Assembly (NCBI RefSeq): GCF_000374925.1
Contig: NZ_KB895554.1
Coordinates: 1 to 64,000, forward strand
Reading direction: 5' to 3'
DNA length: 64,000 nucleotides
Source of the DNA: Arthrobacter sp. 131MFCol6.1
Lineage (GTDB): Bacteria > Actinomycetota > Actinomycetes > Actinomycetales > Micrococcaceae
The position numbers and the translations under genes were made by a program. The notes under the pieces are model-generated. The model made no database searches. It had not been told where the DNA came from and saw only the letters and a list, made by a program, of their open reading frames with translations. Of this stretch, positions 28,724 through 37,828 are shown in pieces; position 1 is the stretch's first letter; each line of letters starts with the position of its first letter.

Positions 28724-30749
28724 GGCGCACCACTCCTACTGTTTCGATCCGGACGTTGGCGGAGGTCACCTCGCGGTAGGACAACACGGGCACGGATCCC
28801 GGCTGCGCGCCGACGAGGCGGTAGATGGCGGGCCGGAGCGCGGGGGCGCAGACGAGCACGGCCTGGCGGTTGGCGGCGGCCGCGGCGTCGACGGCGGACC
28901 GCACCGAGCGCAGCACGGCGTCGAGCCGTTCCTGGCCCATGACGATCTGGCTGCCGCCCTCCGCGGGCCGCATGTCCTCGAGCATGTGTTGTTCCAGGAC
29001 GGGGTCGATCATGATCACGTTGAGCACCGGGCCGTCCATGAACTTGGCCGTGAGGGCGGGGCCCAGGGCCTGCCGGGCGGCTTCCACGAGCGATTCCGGA
29101 TCCGTGGAAATCTTGGCGCGGAGCGTGAGGGCCTCGTAGATCCGGGCGAGATCGTTGATGGGCACCTGCTCATCCAGCAGTCCCTGGAGGACGCGCTGCA
29201 GCTCGGCGAGGGAGAGCAGCGCCGGGGTCAGTTCGTCGACGGCGGAGGGGCTCTGCTTGCGCACGCCCTCGGTCAGCACGCGGACGTCCTCGCGGGACAG
29301 CAGCCGGGCAGCGTTCGACGCGACGATCGAGGACAGGTGGGTGACCAGGACGGAGACCCGGTCGATGACCGTGGCCCCGGTCATTTCGGCGTTGTGGCGC
29401 ATCTCCCCCGGAATCCATTTCCCGGCGAGCCCAAACACGGGCTCGATCATCGCCGGGCCCGGGAGCGAGTCCAGGTTCTCGCCCAGGGCCAGCATCTGGC
29501 CGCTGGGGGCCGTGCCGCGCCCGGCTTCCACGCCGGCAATCCGGATGGCGTACGTCGCCGGCGGCAGGTCCACACTGTCCCGGGTGCGCACCGGCGGGAT
29601 GACCAGGCCCAGTTCCATGGCGATCTTGTGCCGCAGGGACCGGACCCGGGCCAGGAGGTCATCGGAGGCGCCGGAGACCATGTCCACCAGGTCAGGTGCC
29701 AGCAGGATCTCCACGGGGTGGATGCGCATGTCTTCCAGCAGCTTCTCGTTGGGATCCTGTTCCGGGAAGTTCAGCGCGGTCGACTCAGCCTCCCGGGCCG
29801 TTTCCGCAAGCTGTTGGCTTGCCGCGGTCCGGCGGGAGGCGATGAATAGGCCGGCGCCGACGACGACGAACGGGATCGGCGGCATGCCGGGGATCAGTGC
29901 CATGGCGACGGCGGCGACGCCGGCGATCATGAGTGCGTTCGGTGACTGCAGCAGCTGCGTGGAGGCAGTCCGGCCCATGTCCGACTCGGCGTTGGACCGG
30001 GTCACGATCATGCCCGTGGAGACGGCCATGAGCAGTGCCGGGATCTGGGTGACGAGCCCGTCGCCCATGGTCAGCAGGCCGTACGTGTTCAGGGCGTCGC
30101 CGATTTCCAGGCCGCGCTGCACCATGCCGATGGCGATGCCGCCGACGAAGTTGATGATGATAATGATGATGCCCGCGATGGCGTCGCCCTTGACGAACTT
30201 CGAGGCGCCGTCCATGGCACCGTAGAAGTCGGCCTCGGCAGAGACTTCGGCGCGCCGCTCCCGGGCCTGGGTGTCCGTGAGGAGTCCGGCGTTGAGGTCG
30301 GCGTCGATCGCCATCTGCTTGCCGGGCATGGCGTCGAGGGTGAAGCGCGCGCCCACCTCGGCCACGCGCTCGGCGCCCTTGGTGACCACGACGAACTGGA
30401 TCACCACGAGGATGAGGAACACGACGGCGCCGATGATCATGGAGCCGCCGACCGTCACCTTGCCGAAGGCTTCAATGACCTGCCCGGCGTAGCCGTTGCC
30501 CAGGACCAGGCGGGTGGAAGCGACGTTGAGGCCGAGCCGGAACAGCGTCGCCACCAGCAGCAGGGACGGGAACACCGAGAAGTCCAGCGGCTTTTTGACG
30601 AACATGCTGGTCAGCAGGACCAGCAGTGCCAGCAGGATGTTGCAGACGATGAGGAAGTCGAGCAGCGGCGCGGGTACGGGAACCACCAGCAGGAGCACGA
30701 TCCCCACGATGCCGATGGGCACCACCAGCCGGTTCAGCCTGTTGTTCAT
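28701..30749 (-). CDS. flhA: Flagellar export apparatus protein FlhA
   Basis: The 682-aa export-gate protein that couples proton flow to secretion. The N-terminal half has eight TM helices including FRLGLNVASTRLVL and the FHIPEP-type loop GARFTLDAMPGKQMAIDADLNAG. The C-terminal cytosolic domain (about 360-682) binds chaperone-substrate complexes. It lies downstream of flhB on the same strand and is followed by the FlhF-like gene, which it overlaps. Confidence 0.97.
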   Translation of the reverse strand: MNNRLNRLVVPIGIVGIVLLLVVPVPAPLLDFLIVCNILLALLVLLTSMFVKKPLDFSVFPSLLLVATLFRLGLNVASTRLVLGNGYAGQVIEAFGKVTVGGSMIIGAVVFLILVVIQFVVVTKGAERVAEVGARFTLDAMPGKQMAIDADLNAGLLTDTQARERRAEVSAEADFYGAMDGASKFVKGDAIAGIIIIIINFVGGIAIGMVQRGLEIGDALNTYGLLTMGDGLVTQIPALLMAVSTGMIVTRSNAESDMGRTASTQLLQSPNALMIAGVAAVAMALIPGMPPIPFVVVGAGLFIASRRTAASQQLAETAREAESTALNFPEQDPNEKLLEDMRIHPVEILLAPDLVDMVSGASDDLLARVRSLRHKIAMELGLVIPPVRTRDSVDLPPATYAIRIAGVEAGRGTAPSGQMLALGENLDSLPGPAMIEPVFGLAGKWIPGEMRHNAEMTGATVIDRVSVLVTHLSSIVASNAARLLSREDVRVLTEGVRKQSPSAVDELTPALLSLAELQRVLQGLLDEQVPINDLARIYEALTLRAKISTDPESLVEAARQALGPALTAKFMDGPVLNVIMIDPVLEQHMLEDMRPAEGGSQIVMGQERLDAVLRSVRSAVDAAAAANRQAVLVCAPALRPAIYRLVGAQPGSVPVLSYREVTSANVRIETVGVVRHAEPLSA

Positions 30750-30789
30750 GGTGCTGTCCTTTCACAGACGCTGATTCCCGAAGTTTTCG

Positions 30790-30849
30790 TGCCGTGTTTC
30801 ACGCTCTGGTGCATGCCGTGTTTCACGCTGTGGTGCCTGCCGTGTTTCA
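30790..30849. repeat. 24-bp repeats duplicating the flhB 3' end
   Basis: Two full copies and one half copy of a 24-bp unit starting TGCCGTGTTTCACGC. The half copy includes the flhB stop codon, so the repeats extend from the gene end into the 97-bp flhB-flhA spacer. It resembles the repeated gene end at 10660-10715. Confidence 0.85.
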
Positions 30850-31935
30850 TACGGTGGCCACCGTGGTGGCCATGCGGTGCATCCCGGCGGCGGCGCCCCG
30901 GGCCTTGAGCGCCATGACGAACGCGAGGACGCCGGCCACCGCCCGGTAGAAGTCCACCGGGATCTCGTCCCCCAGCTCACAGGCCCCGTGGAGGGCCCTG
31001 GCCAGCGGGATGTCCTGGACCATGGGCACGTTCTTTTCCTCGGCCTCTTCCCTGATCCTCGCAGCCACGTGGCCGGCGCCCTTGGCCACCACGCGGGGCG
31101 CGGACTTGCCGGGCTCGTATTTGAGGGCCACCGCCACGTGCGTCGGGTTGACCAGGACGACGTCGGCGTCCCCGATCGCGGCGATCATGCGGTTGCGGCT
31201 CATGGCCATCTGGCGCGCCCGGCGTTGGGACCGGATGAGCGGATCGCCCTCGCTGTTCTTGTTCTCGTCCTGGACTTCCTTCTTGGACATCCGGGTCTTC
31301 TTGCGGTTGCGCCGCATGACGACGAAGAAGTCGGCCGCGGCCAGAACGATTCCGGCGGCCACCGCGAACTGGACCAGGGCGGCTATCCCGCCGGCGGCGG
31401 CCTGCACCACCCCGGCGACGGGCAGTCCTCCGGCGGTCAGCAGCACCGGAACCAGTCCCTGCACGACGGTGTAGAGCACCAGCCCCACGACGCTTGCCTT
31501 GAGCAGCGCCTTGAGCCCGCCCCACACGGCCTGGGCGCCGAACAGCCGCTTGATCCCGCCGAGCAGGTTGAAGTGTTCGAATTCGAGCCTGAATTTCTTC
31601 AGGTGCACACCGCCTTGGAGGGCCGAGCCGGCGAGGACGGCCAGGAACACGACGATCAGCAGGGGTCCAACGATCCCGGCAATGGACGCAAAGCCGGCTT
31701 CCAGCGCCCGGACGGCATTGCCGGGGTCGGGGGCGGACACGATCCCGCGGATGCTGAAGAGCTGGTCTGTGGCGGCGTTGGCGGCCCGGTCCACCGTGCT
31801 GGGCAGCATCAGCGCCGCGGCGCCGACGCCAAGCCAAGCGGTGAGGTCCTGGGAACGGGACAGCTGGCCCTTGGAGCGGACCTCCCGCATTCGTTTCTCG
31901 GTGGCTTGCTCGGTCTTTTCCTGTGAATCCGCCAT
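30847..31935 (-). CDS. flhB: Flagellar export apparatus protein FlhB
   Basis: The 362-aa export switch protein. The start EKTEQATEKRMREVRSKGQLSRSQDL is typical, four TM helices follow, and the cytosolic domain contains the self-cleaving NPTH motif (VLVNPTHVAVALKYEPGK), which changes export from hook to filament substrates with FliK. The N-terminus overlaps the fliR stop by 1 bp, so the two are probably translated together. Confidence 0.97.
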   Translation of the reverse strand: MADSQEKTEQATEKRMREVRSKGQLSRSQDLTAWLGVGAAALMLPSTVDRAANAATDQLFSIRGIVSAPDPGNAVRALEAGFASIAGIVGPLLIVVFLAVLAGSALQGGVHLKKFRLEFEHFNLLGGIKRLFGAQAVWGGLKALLKASVVGLVLYTVVQGLVPVLLTAGGLPVAGVVQAAAGGIAALVQFAVAAGIVLAAADFFVVMRRNRKKTRMSKKEVQDENKNSEGDPLIRSQRRARQMAMSRNRMIAAIGDADVVLVNPTHVAVALKYEPGKSAPRVVAKGAGHVAARIREEAEEKNVPMVQDIPLARALHGACELGDEIPVDFYRAVAGVLAFVMALKARGAAAGMHRMATTVATV

Positions 31936-32693
31936 CAGCCCACCCCCAGCACGGCTTTGGCCGCCTGCCCGGCGAGGCTGGAAACGATCCGCGGCAGGGC
32001 CAGGAACATGAAGCCGGCCAGCGTCAGGGTGAGCAGGATCTTCAGCGGGAAGCCGAGGGAGAAGGCGTTCAGCGCCGGCGCCACGCGGGTCAGCAGGCCG
32101 AGCCCGACGTCGGCAAGGAACAGGACCACCAGGAGTGGGCCGGCGATCTGCACGGCGGCGAGGAACATGCCGGACACTGCCGCGATCATGGCCTGTACCG
32201 GCTGGGAAAGGTCGATCCCCCCGGCCAGCGGCAGGGCGGCAAAGCTGCCGGTGAGGCCGGTGATGACCAGCTGGTAGCCGTCGGAGGCGAAGAGCAGGGC
32301 CAGCGCCGCCATCTGCAGGAGCCGGGTGAACTGTGCACCGTTGACCATCATTTGGGGGTCGTAGGCCTGGGCCATCTGGAACCCGCTGAACAGGTCGATC
32401 AGGCTGCCGGCGGACTGGATGGCGGAGAAGACGACGAGGACCAGGAAGCCCAGGACCAGCCCGGTGACCAGCTCCAGGACCACACCGGTGAGGAACCCGG
32501 CGGTGTCCCGGGGTGTGTAGCCGCCGGCCAGGCGCTGCGTCACCGCCAGGCCCAGGCCCAGGCCCAGCATGGCCTTGACGCGCCCGGGAATGGCATGGTG
32601 CGAGAAGGGCGGTGCCACGACCAGGAAGGCGGTCATCCGGACCGTGGCCAGCAGCAGGACTTCAAGCCAGGCCGGGTCGATCGGGATGCCCAC
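31935..32693 (-). CDS. fliR: Flagellar export apparatus protein FliR
   Basis: A 252-aa membrane protein of the export gate with about six hydrophobic helices, including PPFSHHAIPGRVKAMLGLGLG near the N-terminus and GLLTRVAPALNAFSLGFPLKILLTL near the C-terminus. I choose GTG 32693, 1 bp after the fliQ stop with GGAGG inside the fliQ end; an upstream start would overlap fliQ by 35 bp. Confidence 0.94.
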   Translation of the reverse strand: MGIPIDPAWLEVLLLATVRMTAFLVVAPPFSHHAIPGRVKAMLGLGLGLAVTQRLAGGYTPRDTAGFLTGVVLELVTGLVLGFLVLVVFSAIQSAGSLIDLFSGFQMAQAYDPQMMVNGAQFTRLLQMAALALLFASDGYQLVITGLTGSFAALPLAGGIDLSQPVQAMIAAVSGMFLAAVQIAGPLLVVLFLADVGLGLLTRVAPALNAFSLGFPLKILLTLTLAGFMFLALPRIVSSLAGQAAKAVLGVG

Positions 32694-32694
32694 C

Positions 32695-32970
32695 TCACAG
32701 GCCTCCGAGCAGGGACGGAATCTTTGCAAAGAGGTCGTTGGTGAAGGCGACCATCTCCGAAATCATCCAGTGTCCGCAGACAATCAGAGCCACGGCCACC
32801 GCGGCCGCCTTCGGCACGAAGGACAGGGTCGCTTCCTGCAGCTGCGTGATCGACTGCAGCAGGGAGATGGCCAGGCCCACCACCAGCGCCGTGACCAGCA
32901 CGGGGGCGGAGAGTTTGGCGGCCACGATCATGGCCTGGAGGCAGATGTCCAGGACCGCGTTGGCGTTCAT
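32695..32970 (-). CDS. fliQ: Flagellar export apparatus protein FliQ
   Basis: A 91-aa protein with two TM helices (PVLVTALVVGLAISLLQSITQLQEATLSFVPK is the family signature), part of the FliPQR gate. The ATG overlaps the fliP stop by 4 nt (ATGA). Confidence 0.96.
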   Translation of the reverse strand: MNANAVLDICLQAMIVAAKLSAPVLVTALVVGLAISLLQSITQLQEATLSFVPKAAAVAVALIVCGHWMISEMVAFTNDLFAKIPSLLGGL

Positions 32971-33833
32971 CCCGAACCCGCATAGCTCTGGACGAGCGCG
33001 GTGATGATCAGGCCCCAGCCGTCGACGAGCACGAAGAGCAGGATCTTGAAAGGCAGCGAGATCATGACCGGCGGGAGCATCATCATGCCCATGGACATCA
33101 GGGCCGCGGACACCACGAGGTCGATCACGAGGAACGGGATGAAGATGACGAAGCCGATGATGAACGCGGCGCGGAGTTCGGAGATCATGAACGCCGGGAT
33201 GAGGGTCTGCAGCGGGACGGTCTCAGGTGTGGCCGGGTTCTCGGCTCCGGCGGCGCGGGACATCAGGGCGATGTCCTCCTCGCGTGTGTGGGCGAGCATG
33301 AAGTGCTGCAATGGACCCGACGCGGCGCTGACCGCCCCGTTGAAGTCCAGTGTGCCGTTGAGGTAGGGCTGGATGCCGAGGGTGTTCATCTCGTTGATGA
33401 CGGGCCACATTACAAAGATCGAGAGGAACAGGGCCAGCCCGGCCAGGACCTGGTTCGGCGGGATGGAGGGCAGGGACAGCGCGTTGCGGGTCATTGCCAG
33501 GACCACGAAGATCTTGGTGAAGGACGTCATCATCAGCAGCAGCGAGGGCGCAACGGCCAGGAGCGTGATGCCGATCAGGGTCAGGACAGCGGTGGAAGGT
33601 TTCCCGTCCATCCCGTTGATCTGGATGTTGACGTTCCCGCCGTCGGGATTGGCGGGGTCGGTCGGCGGCACGGGCGCAACAGGGTCGATGGGTGCGGCGT
33701 GGCCTGCCGAGGCATTGAGCCACAGCAGGAGGACGGCAAAGAGCACGGCGGCGAGCCCCAGGGCCAGGAGCCTGAGGGGCTTTGCGCCAGCTGTTCGCGG
33801 GCGGGTGGTGCTGGTGGGGAGCGGGAAGATCAA
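32967..33833 (-). CDS. fliP: Flagellar export apparatus protein FliP
   Basis: A 288-aa core gate protein with a signal-like first helix, then a short loop and three TM segments. Typical runs: LLMMTSFTKIFVVLAMTRNALSLPSIPPNQVLAGLALFLS, and GMMMLPPVMISLPFKILLFVLVDGWGLI. It overlaps fliO by 4 bp and fliQ by 4 bp within one operon. Confidence 0.97.
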   Translation of the reverse strand: MIFPLPTSTTRPRTAGAKPLRLLALGLAAVLFAVLLLWLNASAGHAAPIDPVAPVPPTDPANPDGGNVNIQINGMDGKPSTAVLTLIGITLLAVAPSLLLMMTSFTKIFVVLAMTRNALSLPSIPPNQVLAGLALFLSIFVMWPVINEMNTLGIQPYLNGTLDFNGAVSAASGPLQHFMLAHTREEDIALMSRAAGAENPATPETVPLQTLIPAFMISELRAAFIIGFVIFIPFLVIDLVVSAALMSMGMMMLPPVMISLPFKILLFVLVDGWGLIITALVQSYAGSG

Positions 33834-34435
33834 TTGCGGCGTCCGCTCCTGAGCGCGGCGGCAGCCTGCTTCCAGGTGGAGCCGGCCAGGATGGAGCCGT
33901 GCAGCGGCGGATGGCCCGCGGCGCCGCCGGCGCTGCCACGGCCGGCGTGGCCGCGGGCCGGGGGGTTCCGGTGGAGGGAGCTGCGGCGGGACGGCGGCAG
34001 GTCCCGGACACCGTCCGGGCCGTCGGAGAAATCGTCGGCGAAATCGGCGTCGTCCGAACCGTCGATAGCGGCCCTGGCCTGGCCGCTGAAGTGATTGCCG
34101 GCGAGCGGGCTGGCGTCAGCGAGGATCCGGGCGAAATCCCCGAGGCCGCGGCTGGTGCCGGGGACGGGGACTTCTTCGGGTTCGGGCGGGATGTCCCCGG
34201 TGTGCAGGACGTTGACGGCGTGCTCGGTGACGCCCAGGAGGAAGCGCTGCCCGGCGGCGTCGACCACCACCACGGAGGCTTTTTGTCCCAGGCTCTGCCG
34301 GCTGACGATGGTCAAGGCGCGGTCGGCCCGGCGCCGTCCGGTGCCCTTGCCCAGCCGGTGCTGCAGGAACCACATGAGGCCAAGCACCGCGCCCAGGGCC
34401 ACGACTACCCGCAGCCCGAGGATCAGTGCGTCCAT
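33830..34435 (-). CDS. fliO: Flagellar biosynthesis protein FliO
   Basis: A 201-aa protein with one N-terminal TM helix (about 4-25) and the FliO domain, ending near SRGLGDFARIL. QSLGQKASVVVVDAAGQRFLLGVTEHAVNVLHT is diagnostic. FliO helps assemble the FliP ring. The C-terminal third is low-complexity and basic. It lies between fliN and fliP, the usual order. Confidence 0.92.
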   Translation of the reverse strand: MDALILGLRVVVALGAVLGLMWFLQHRLGKGTGRRRADRALTIVSRQSLGQKASVVVVDAAGQRFLLGVTEHAVNVLHTGDIPPEPEEVPVPGTSRGLGDFARILADASPLAGNHFSGQARAAIDGSDDADFADDFSDGPDGVRDLPPSRRSSLHRNPPARGHAGRGSAGGAAGHPPLHGSILAGSTWKQAAAALRSGRRN

Positions 34436-35158
34436 TCAGCTGAGCCCCTCGGCGACGTCGAGGATCCGGGTGATCCGCACCGCGTAGTCCTGGTCGAGGA
34501 CCACAACTTCGCCGTGCGCGATCAGGCGGCCGTTGAGCAGGACATCGGCCGGGGCGCCGGCGGAGCGGTCCAGTTCGATGATCTTGCCCGGTTCCAGCGA
34601 CAGCACGTCCCGGACCGACATCCGGGTGCGTCCGATCTCCACGGTCAGGGCCATTTCAATGTTGTTGATCCGGCCGAGCCGGCCGGCCACGGTGTCCCCG
34701 CCGGCGAACAGGTCTCCGCCGCGTTCCTGGCTGTTGCCGTGCTCGCGGAGCCGGACGGCAAACCAGGCCGCGGCGTTGCTGCCGTCCGAGAGTTCAAAGA
34801 CGGCCGTGTCGGGATCCGAGAGGAGCCCGGAGACGTCGGATTCACGCAGGTCGGACAGGACACCGGCCCCGAAGACTGAGCTGGCGCTTTCCATCGCGGG
34901 GCGCAGCACGTCGGTCACGGAGACGTGTCCCAGCTGGGAGCCTGCGCCGGCGGCCTCGTCAAGGAAGGTGCGGTCGCTGAGCATGAGGGCGAGGTCGGCG
35001 GTCACCGCGCCGACGAAGGTCGCCGTGACCGCCTGCCGGGCGTAGGCCGCCGCGGACCGGGCGGGAACCAGGGCGACAACCTTCAGGGCCACCGGGCTCG
35101 GCAGCTCCTCGACGAGCCGTTCCGCCGACATTTCGTGCTTGGTCAGGGTGATGCTCAT
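34436..35158 (-). CDS. fliN: Flagellar switch protein FliN, extended FliY-like form
   Basis: A 240-aa C-ring protein. The C-terminal SpoA domain (about 160-238: MALTVEIGRTRMSVRDVLSLEPGKIIELDR) is the FliN core. The N-terminal 150 residues resemble the CheC-like part of FliY (VGAVTADLALMLSDRTF, SVTDVLRPAMESASSVFG), but the Glu/Asn phosphatase pair of CheC/FliY is not intact, so CheY-P phosphatase activity is doubtful. The length is about twice that of a plain FliN. It overlaps fliM by 4 bp. Confidence 0.9.
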   Translation of the reverse strand: MSITLTKHEMSAERLVEELPSPVALKVVALVPARSAAAYARQAVTATFVGAVTADLALMLSDRTFLDEAAGAGSQLGHVSVTDVLRPAMESASSVFGAGVLSDLRESDVSGLLSDPDTAVFELSDGSNAAAWFAVRLREHGNSQERGGDLFAGGDTVAGRLGRINNIEMALTVEIGRTRMSVRDVLSLEPGKIIELDRSAGAPADVLLNGRLIAHGEVVVLDQDYAVRITRILDVAEGLS

Positions 35159-36051
35159 CGTTGGTTCTCCTCGATTGTGACAATTACTGCGGCCGCGCGG
35201 GAGCCGTTGCGGGCCGGGGCGGCAGTGGCCAGCCGGGTTCCGTCCAGGGTGAGGTCAAAGGGCCGGTTTTCCAGGTGCGGCAGGGTCAGGACGTCACCGA
35301 CGGCGAGGCCCAGGACCTGGCTCGGGGTAACGAACGACGTCGAGAGCCGTACCGAGAGTTCCACCGGGACCTGCTCCAGTTGGGCGCTGACGCGGGCGGC
35401 CGCGTCTTCGCGGGAGTCGGTCGGGTTGACCTTCTTGAGCCGCCCCAGCAGGATGCCGGCCGGAACGGCCAGGGTGGCGGGGGCGTTGACGTCGCCGACG
35501 CTCATGGTGAAGGAGGCGACGATCATCAGTTCGCTGGGAGCGGCGGCCTGGGCGAACTGGGAGTTGTATTGGATGGTGTCCACCCGGACGGCCTCGCTGA
35601 GCAGCGGGCCCAGGGAATAGCCGAGGTCTTCGAGGGCCTCGTCCATGAGGCCCTTGATCAGCGCCTGCTCGATCTGGGTGAACTTGCGGTCCGGCATGGG
35701 CGAATCGTTGGAGGCGCCGAGCATGCGGTTGACCCAGCCGAGGGCGGCCGGGCCGGGGAACTGCACCACGAGTTTGGAATCGTGGGCCTCCACGGTGCAC
35801 AGGACCATCGCGGTGACGGCGGGCAGCGAGGCGGCGTACTCGTCGTAGCTGAGCATGCTGACGTCTTCCAGGCGCACCACGGACTTGACCCTGACCTTGG
35901 CGGTGAGCTGGGTGCCCCACTGGCGGGCGAAGGTTTCGAAGGCGAGCTCCAGCACCCGGCTGTGTTCGCGCGCGAGCGTCGCGGGACGGCGGAAGTCATA
36001 GACGCTGACGGTCCGCTCCCGTGCCACTTCCCGCTCATCCAGAACACTCAC
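35155..36051 (-). CDS. fliM: Flagellar motor switch protein FliM
   Basis: A 298-aa C-ring protein: middle domain about 15-210 (VYDFRRPATLAREHSRVLELAFETFARQWGTQL, FPGPAALGWVNRMLG) and a C-terminal SpoA domain (VPVELSVRLSTSFVTPSQVLGLAVGDVLTL). I use GTG 36051. The frame continues upstream to 36147, but that part encodes a Cys-rich run from a repeat and contains a sigma-28-like promoter. With this start the usual N-terminal EIDALL CheY-binding motif is absent. The predicted transcript begins at or near the GTG, so it may be leaderless. Confidence 0.9.
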   Translation of the reverse strand: MSVLDEREVARERTVSVYDFRRPATLAREHSRVLELAFETFARQWGTQLTAKVRVKSVVRLEDVSMLSYDEYAASLPAVTAMVLCTVEAHDSKLVVQFPGPAALGWVNRMLGASNDSPMPDRKFTQIEQALIKGLMDEALEDLGYSLGPLLSEAVRVDTIQYNSQFAQAAAPSELMIVASFTMSVGDVNAPATLAVPAGILLGRLKKVNPTDSREDAAARVSAQLEQVPVELSVRLSTSFVTPSQVLGLAVGDVLTLPHLENRPFDLTLDGTRLATAAPARNGSRAAAVIVTIEENQR

Positions 36052-36059
36052 GGTTGCCA

Positions 36060-36086
36060 CTATCGGCAAGGGAAGCCGCGGCGTAA
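36060..36086 (-). promoter_or_regulatory. Sigma-28-like promoter before fliM
   Basis: TTACGCCG, 11 bp and GCCGATAG on the minus strand match the motif seen upstream of flgB, fliC, flgN and flbD. The -10 element ends 8 bp before the GTG of fliM, so the start codon would be at about the first transcribed base. Confidence 0.65.
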
Positions 36087-36100
36087 GCAATCCGCCGGAG

Positions 36101-36168
36101 GTAAAACACAGGCAAAAACAGATGCAAATACTGCAGGCAAAAGACACGCAAAAACACAGGCAAAGAAC
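36101..36168. repeat. A-rich imperfect repeats between motB and fliM
   Basis: Several partial copies of a GCAAAAACACAGG-like unit fill the spacer. Base use is very different from the surrounding GC-rich genes. This is the position where fliL lies in many flagellar operons. Confidence 0.65.
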
Positions 36169-36195
36169 GCGGCCGTCCGCCGTAGCCGGGAACGG

Positions 36196-37020
36196 CTATT
36201 TCTCGCTGAGTTTCAAGGCCTCCGGAATCAGTGCCCGGACGACGTCGGGCTTGTCGGAAACGACCACAATGTCCACCCGGCGGTTCCGCTCCATCAGCGC
36301 CGGAGTGGAGTCGTCGTTGACCTGGCGGGCAGAACCGAACGCGACGGCACCGATGGTGCCTGGGGCTATGCCGCCGCGGTCCACCATGTACCGCAGGACG
36401 TTGACGGCGCGCGCCGAGGACAGTTCCCACGTCGAGGGGTAGGCCGTGATGCCGTTCGCGGCATGGCCCTCGACCATGATTTCCATGCCGGCCGGCTTGA
36501 GCACCGGTGAGATGACCTGCAGCACCCGGGAGGCCCGTGAGGTGAGCTCGGGCCGGTCCGGTTCGAAGAATGCCTGCGATCCGACGAGTTTGACCGTCAG
36601 GCCGCGCTGGTCGATCTGGAACTCGACGTTCTCGCTCAGCCCGGCGGCCGCCAGGCCGGCCTGCATCTTCTGCTGCAGCGCCTTGAGCTTGTCCACTTCC
36701 TTGATCGCTTCAGCCATGTTCTCGGGGGATGCGGTGGCCGCGCCCTTGACGGCGGCGAACGCCTCAAGGTCCTCTTTCACGAGTTCCGGCGGCACCACTG
36801 TGCCCGACGCCGTGTCCACCGTTTCCGTCGCGACCGCGCCGAATCCCGTGGCCAGGGAGTTGCGGAGCTTTTCAAACTTGTTGGCGTCCACCGTGGACAT
36901 CGCGAAGAGGACGATGAACATGCACATCAGCACGGTGACCATGTCCATGTAGGACGCCATCCAGCGTTCGTCGACGTGGTGTTCTTCCGGCTTCTTCCGC
37001 CCGCGCCGCCTGGGGCTCAC
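36196..37020 (-). CDS. motB: Flagellar motor stator protein MotB
   Basis: A 274-aa stator subunit with one TM helix (about 22-42) carrying the proton-conducting Asp D26 (MASYMDMVTVLMCMFIVLFAMS). The C-terminal OmpA-like domain (about 140-265: GLTVKLVGSQAFFEP, VEGHAANGITAYPSTWELSSARAVNVLRYMV) binds peptidoglycan. It overlaps the motA stop by 4 nt. Asp in the channel fits a proton- or sodium-driven stator; the ion is not determinable here. Confidence 0.96.
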   Translation of the reverse strand: MSPRRRGRKKPEEHHVDERWMASYMDMVTVLMCMFIVLFAMSTVDANKFEKLRNSLATGFGAVATETVDTASGTVVPPELVKEDLEAFAAVKGAATASPENMAEAIKEVDKLKALQQKMQAGLAAAGLSENVEFQIDQRGLTVKLVGSQAFFEPDRPELTSRASRVLQVISPVLKPAGMEIMVEGHAANGITAYPSTWELSSARAVNVLRYMVDRGGIAPGTIGAVAFGSARQVNDDSTPALMERNRRVDIVVVSDKPDVVRALIPEALKLSEK

Positions 37021-37826
37021 GCGGCCTCGTCCATCCTGTCGGGCTTGTCAGCGCCGGCCTTCTTGCCGGTGCTCTTGAGCTGGTGCTCGGGGACCATGGC
37101 GCGGAGCCGTTCGGCCAGCAGAAGCGGCTGGGCGCCGGACTGGACCGACAGCATGCCTTCCATGAGCAGCGTCATCCGTTCGATGTCCAGTTCCGAGAGC
37201 CGGGCCATCCGGGCGCTGAAGGGAAGCCAGATGAAGTTGGCGGACAGCAGGCCCCACAGGGTGGCGACGAAGGCTGCCGCGATCATTGGGCCGAGGTGGT
37301 CCGGGGTGGACAGGTTTTCCAGGACGTGGGTCAGGGACACCACGGTGCCGATGATGCCCACGGTGGGGGCGTATCCGCCGAGGCTCGCGAAGAATTTGGA
37401 GTTGGCGTGATCGCTCCGGGACTTGGAGTCGATCTCGTCCTCCATGAGCATCCGGAGGTCCTCGGCGTCGGTGCCGTCGGCGATGTTCTGCAGGGCACGG
37501 GCCAGGAAGGGGTCCTTGACGCTGGCCGCTTCCTCTTCGAGGGACAGCAGGCCCTCGCTGCGGGCCTTTTCGGCGAAGCGGACCATCTGGTCAATGCTTT
37601 CCTGCGGCTTGGCGGTTTTGCCGAGGAACATCTTGGGGAGGGCTTTGAAGGCCTGGACGACGTCTTTGAGGGTGTTTCCGGCGATCCCGACGGCGAGCGT
37701 GGCGCCGAAGACCAAGATCATGGGGGCCGGTAGGAGCAACGCCGACAGGCTGGCGCCCTCGAGCGACACCATGGCGATAACGGAGCCGAAGGCGAGGAGC
37801 AGTCCGATGACTGTTGCGGGATCCAT
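37017..37826 (-). CDS. motA: Flagellar motor stator protein MotA
   Basis: A 269-aa protein with four TM helices and a large cytosolic loop. MDPATVIGLLLAFGSVIAMVSLEGASLSALLLP starts the family profile, and SLGGYAPTVGIIGTVVSLTHVL and ATLWGLLSANFIWLPFSARMARL line the channel. It is two bases from the flbD stop and forms one operon with flbD and motB. Confidence 0.97.
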   Translation of the reverse strand: MDPATVIGLLLAFGSVIAMVSLEGASLSALLLPAPMILVFGATLAVGIAGNTLKDVVQAFKALPKMFLGKTAKPQESIDQMVRFAEKARSEGLLSLEEEAASVKDPFLARALQNIADGTDAEDLRMLMEDEIDSKSRSDHANSKFFASLGGYAPTVGIIGTVVSLTHVLENLSTPDHLGPMIAAAFVATLWGLLSANFIWLPFSARMARLSELDIERMTLLMEGMLSVQSGAQPLLLAERLRAMVPEHQLKSTGKKAGADKPDRMDEAA

Positions 37827-37828
37827 CG

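Noticed and set aside
28722..29849. Plus-strand frame opposite flhA
   Set aside because: It is antisense to a well-conserved FlhA; its His/Gly/Asp-rich composition is typical of shadow frames.
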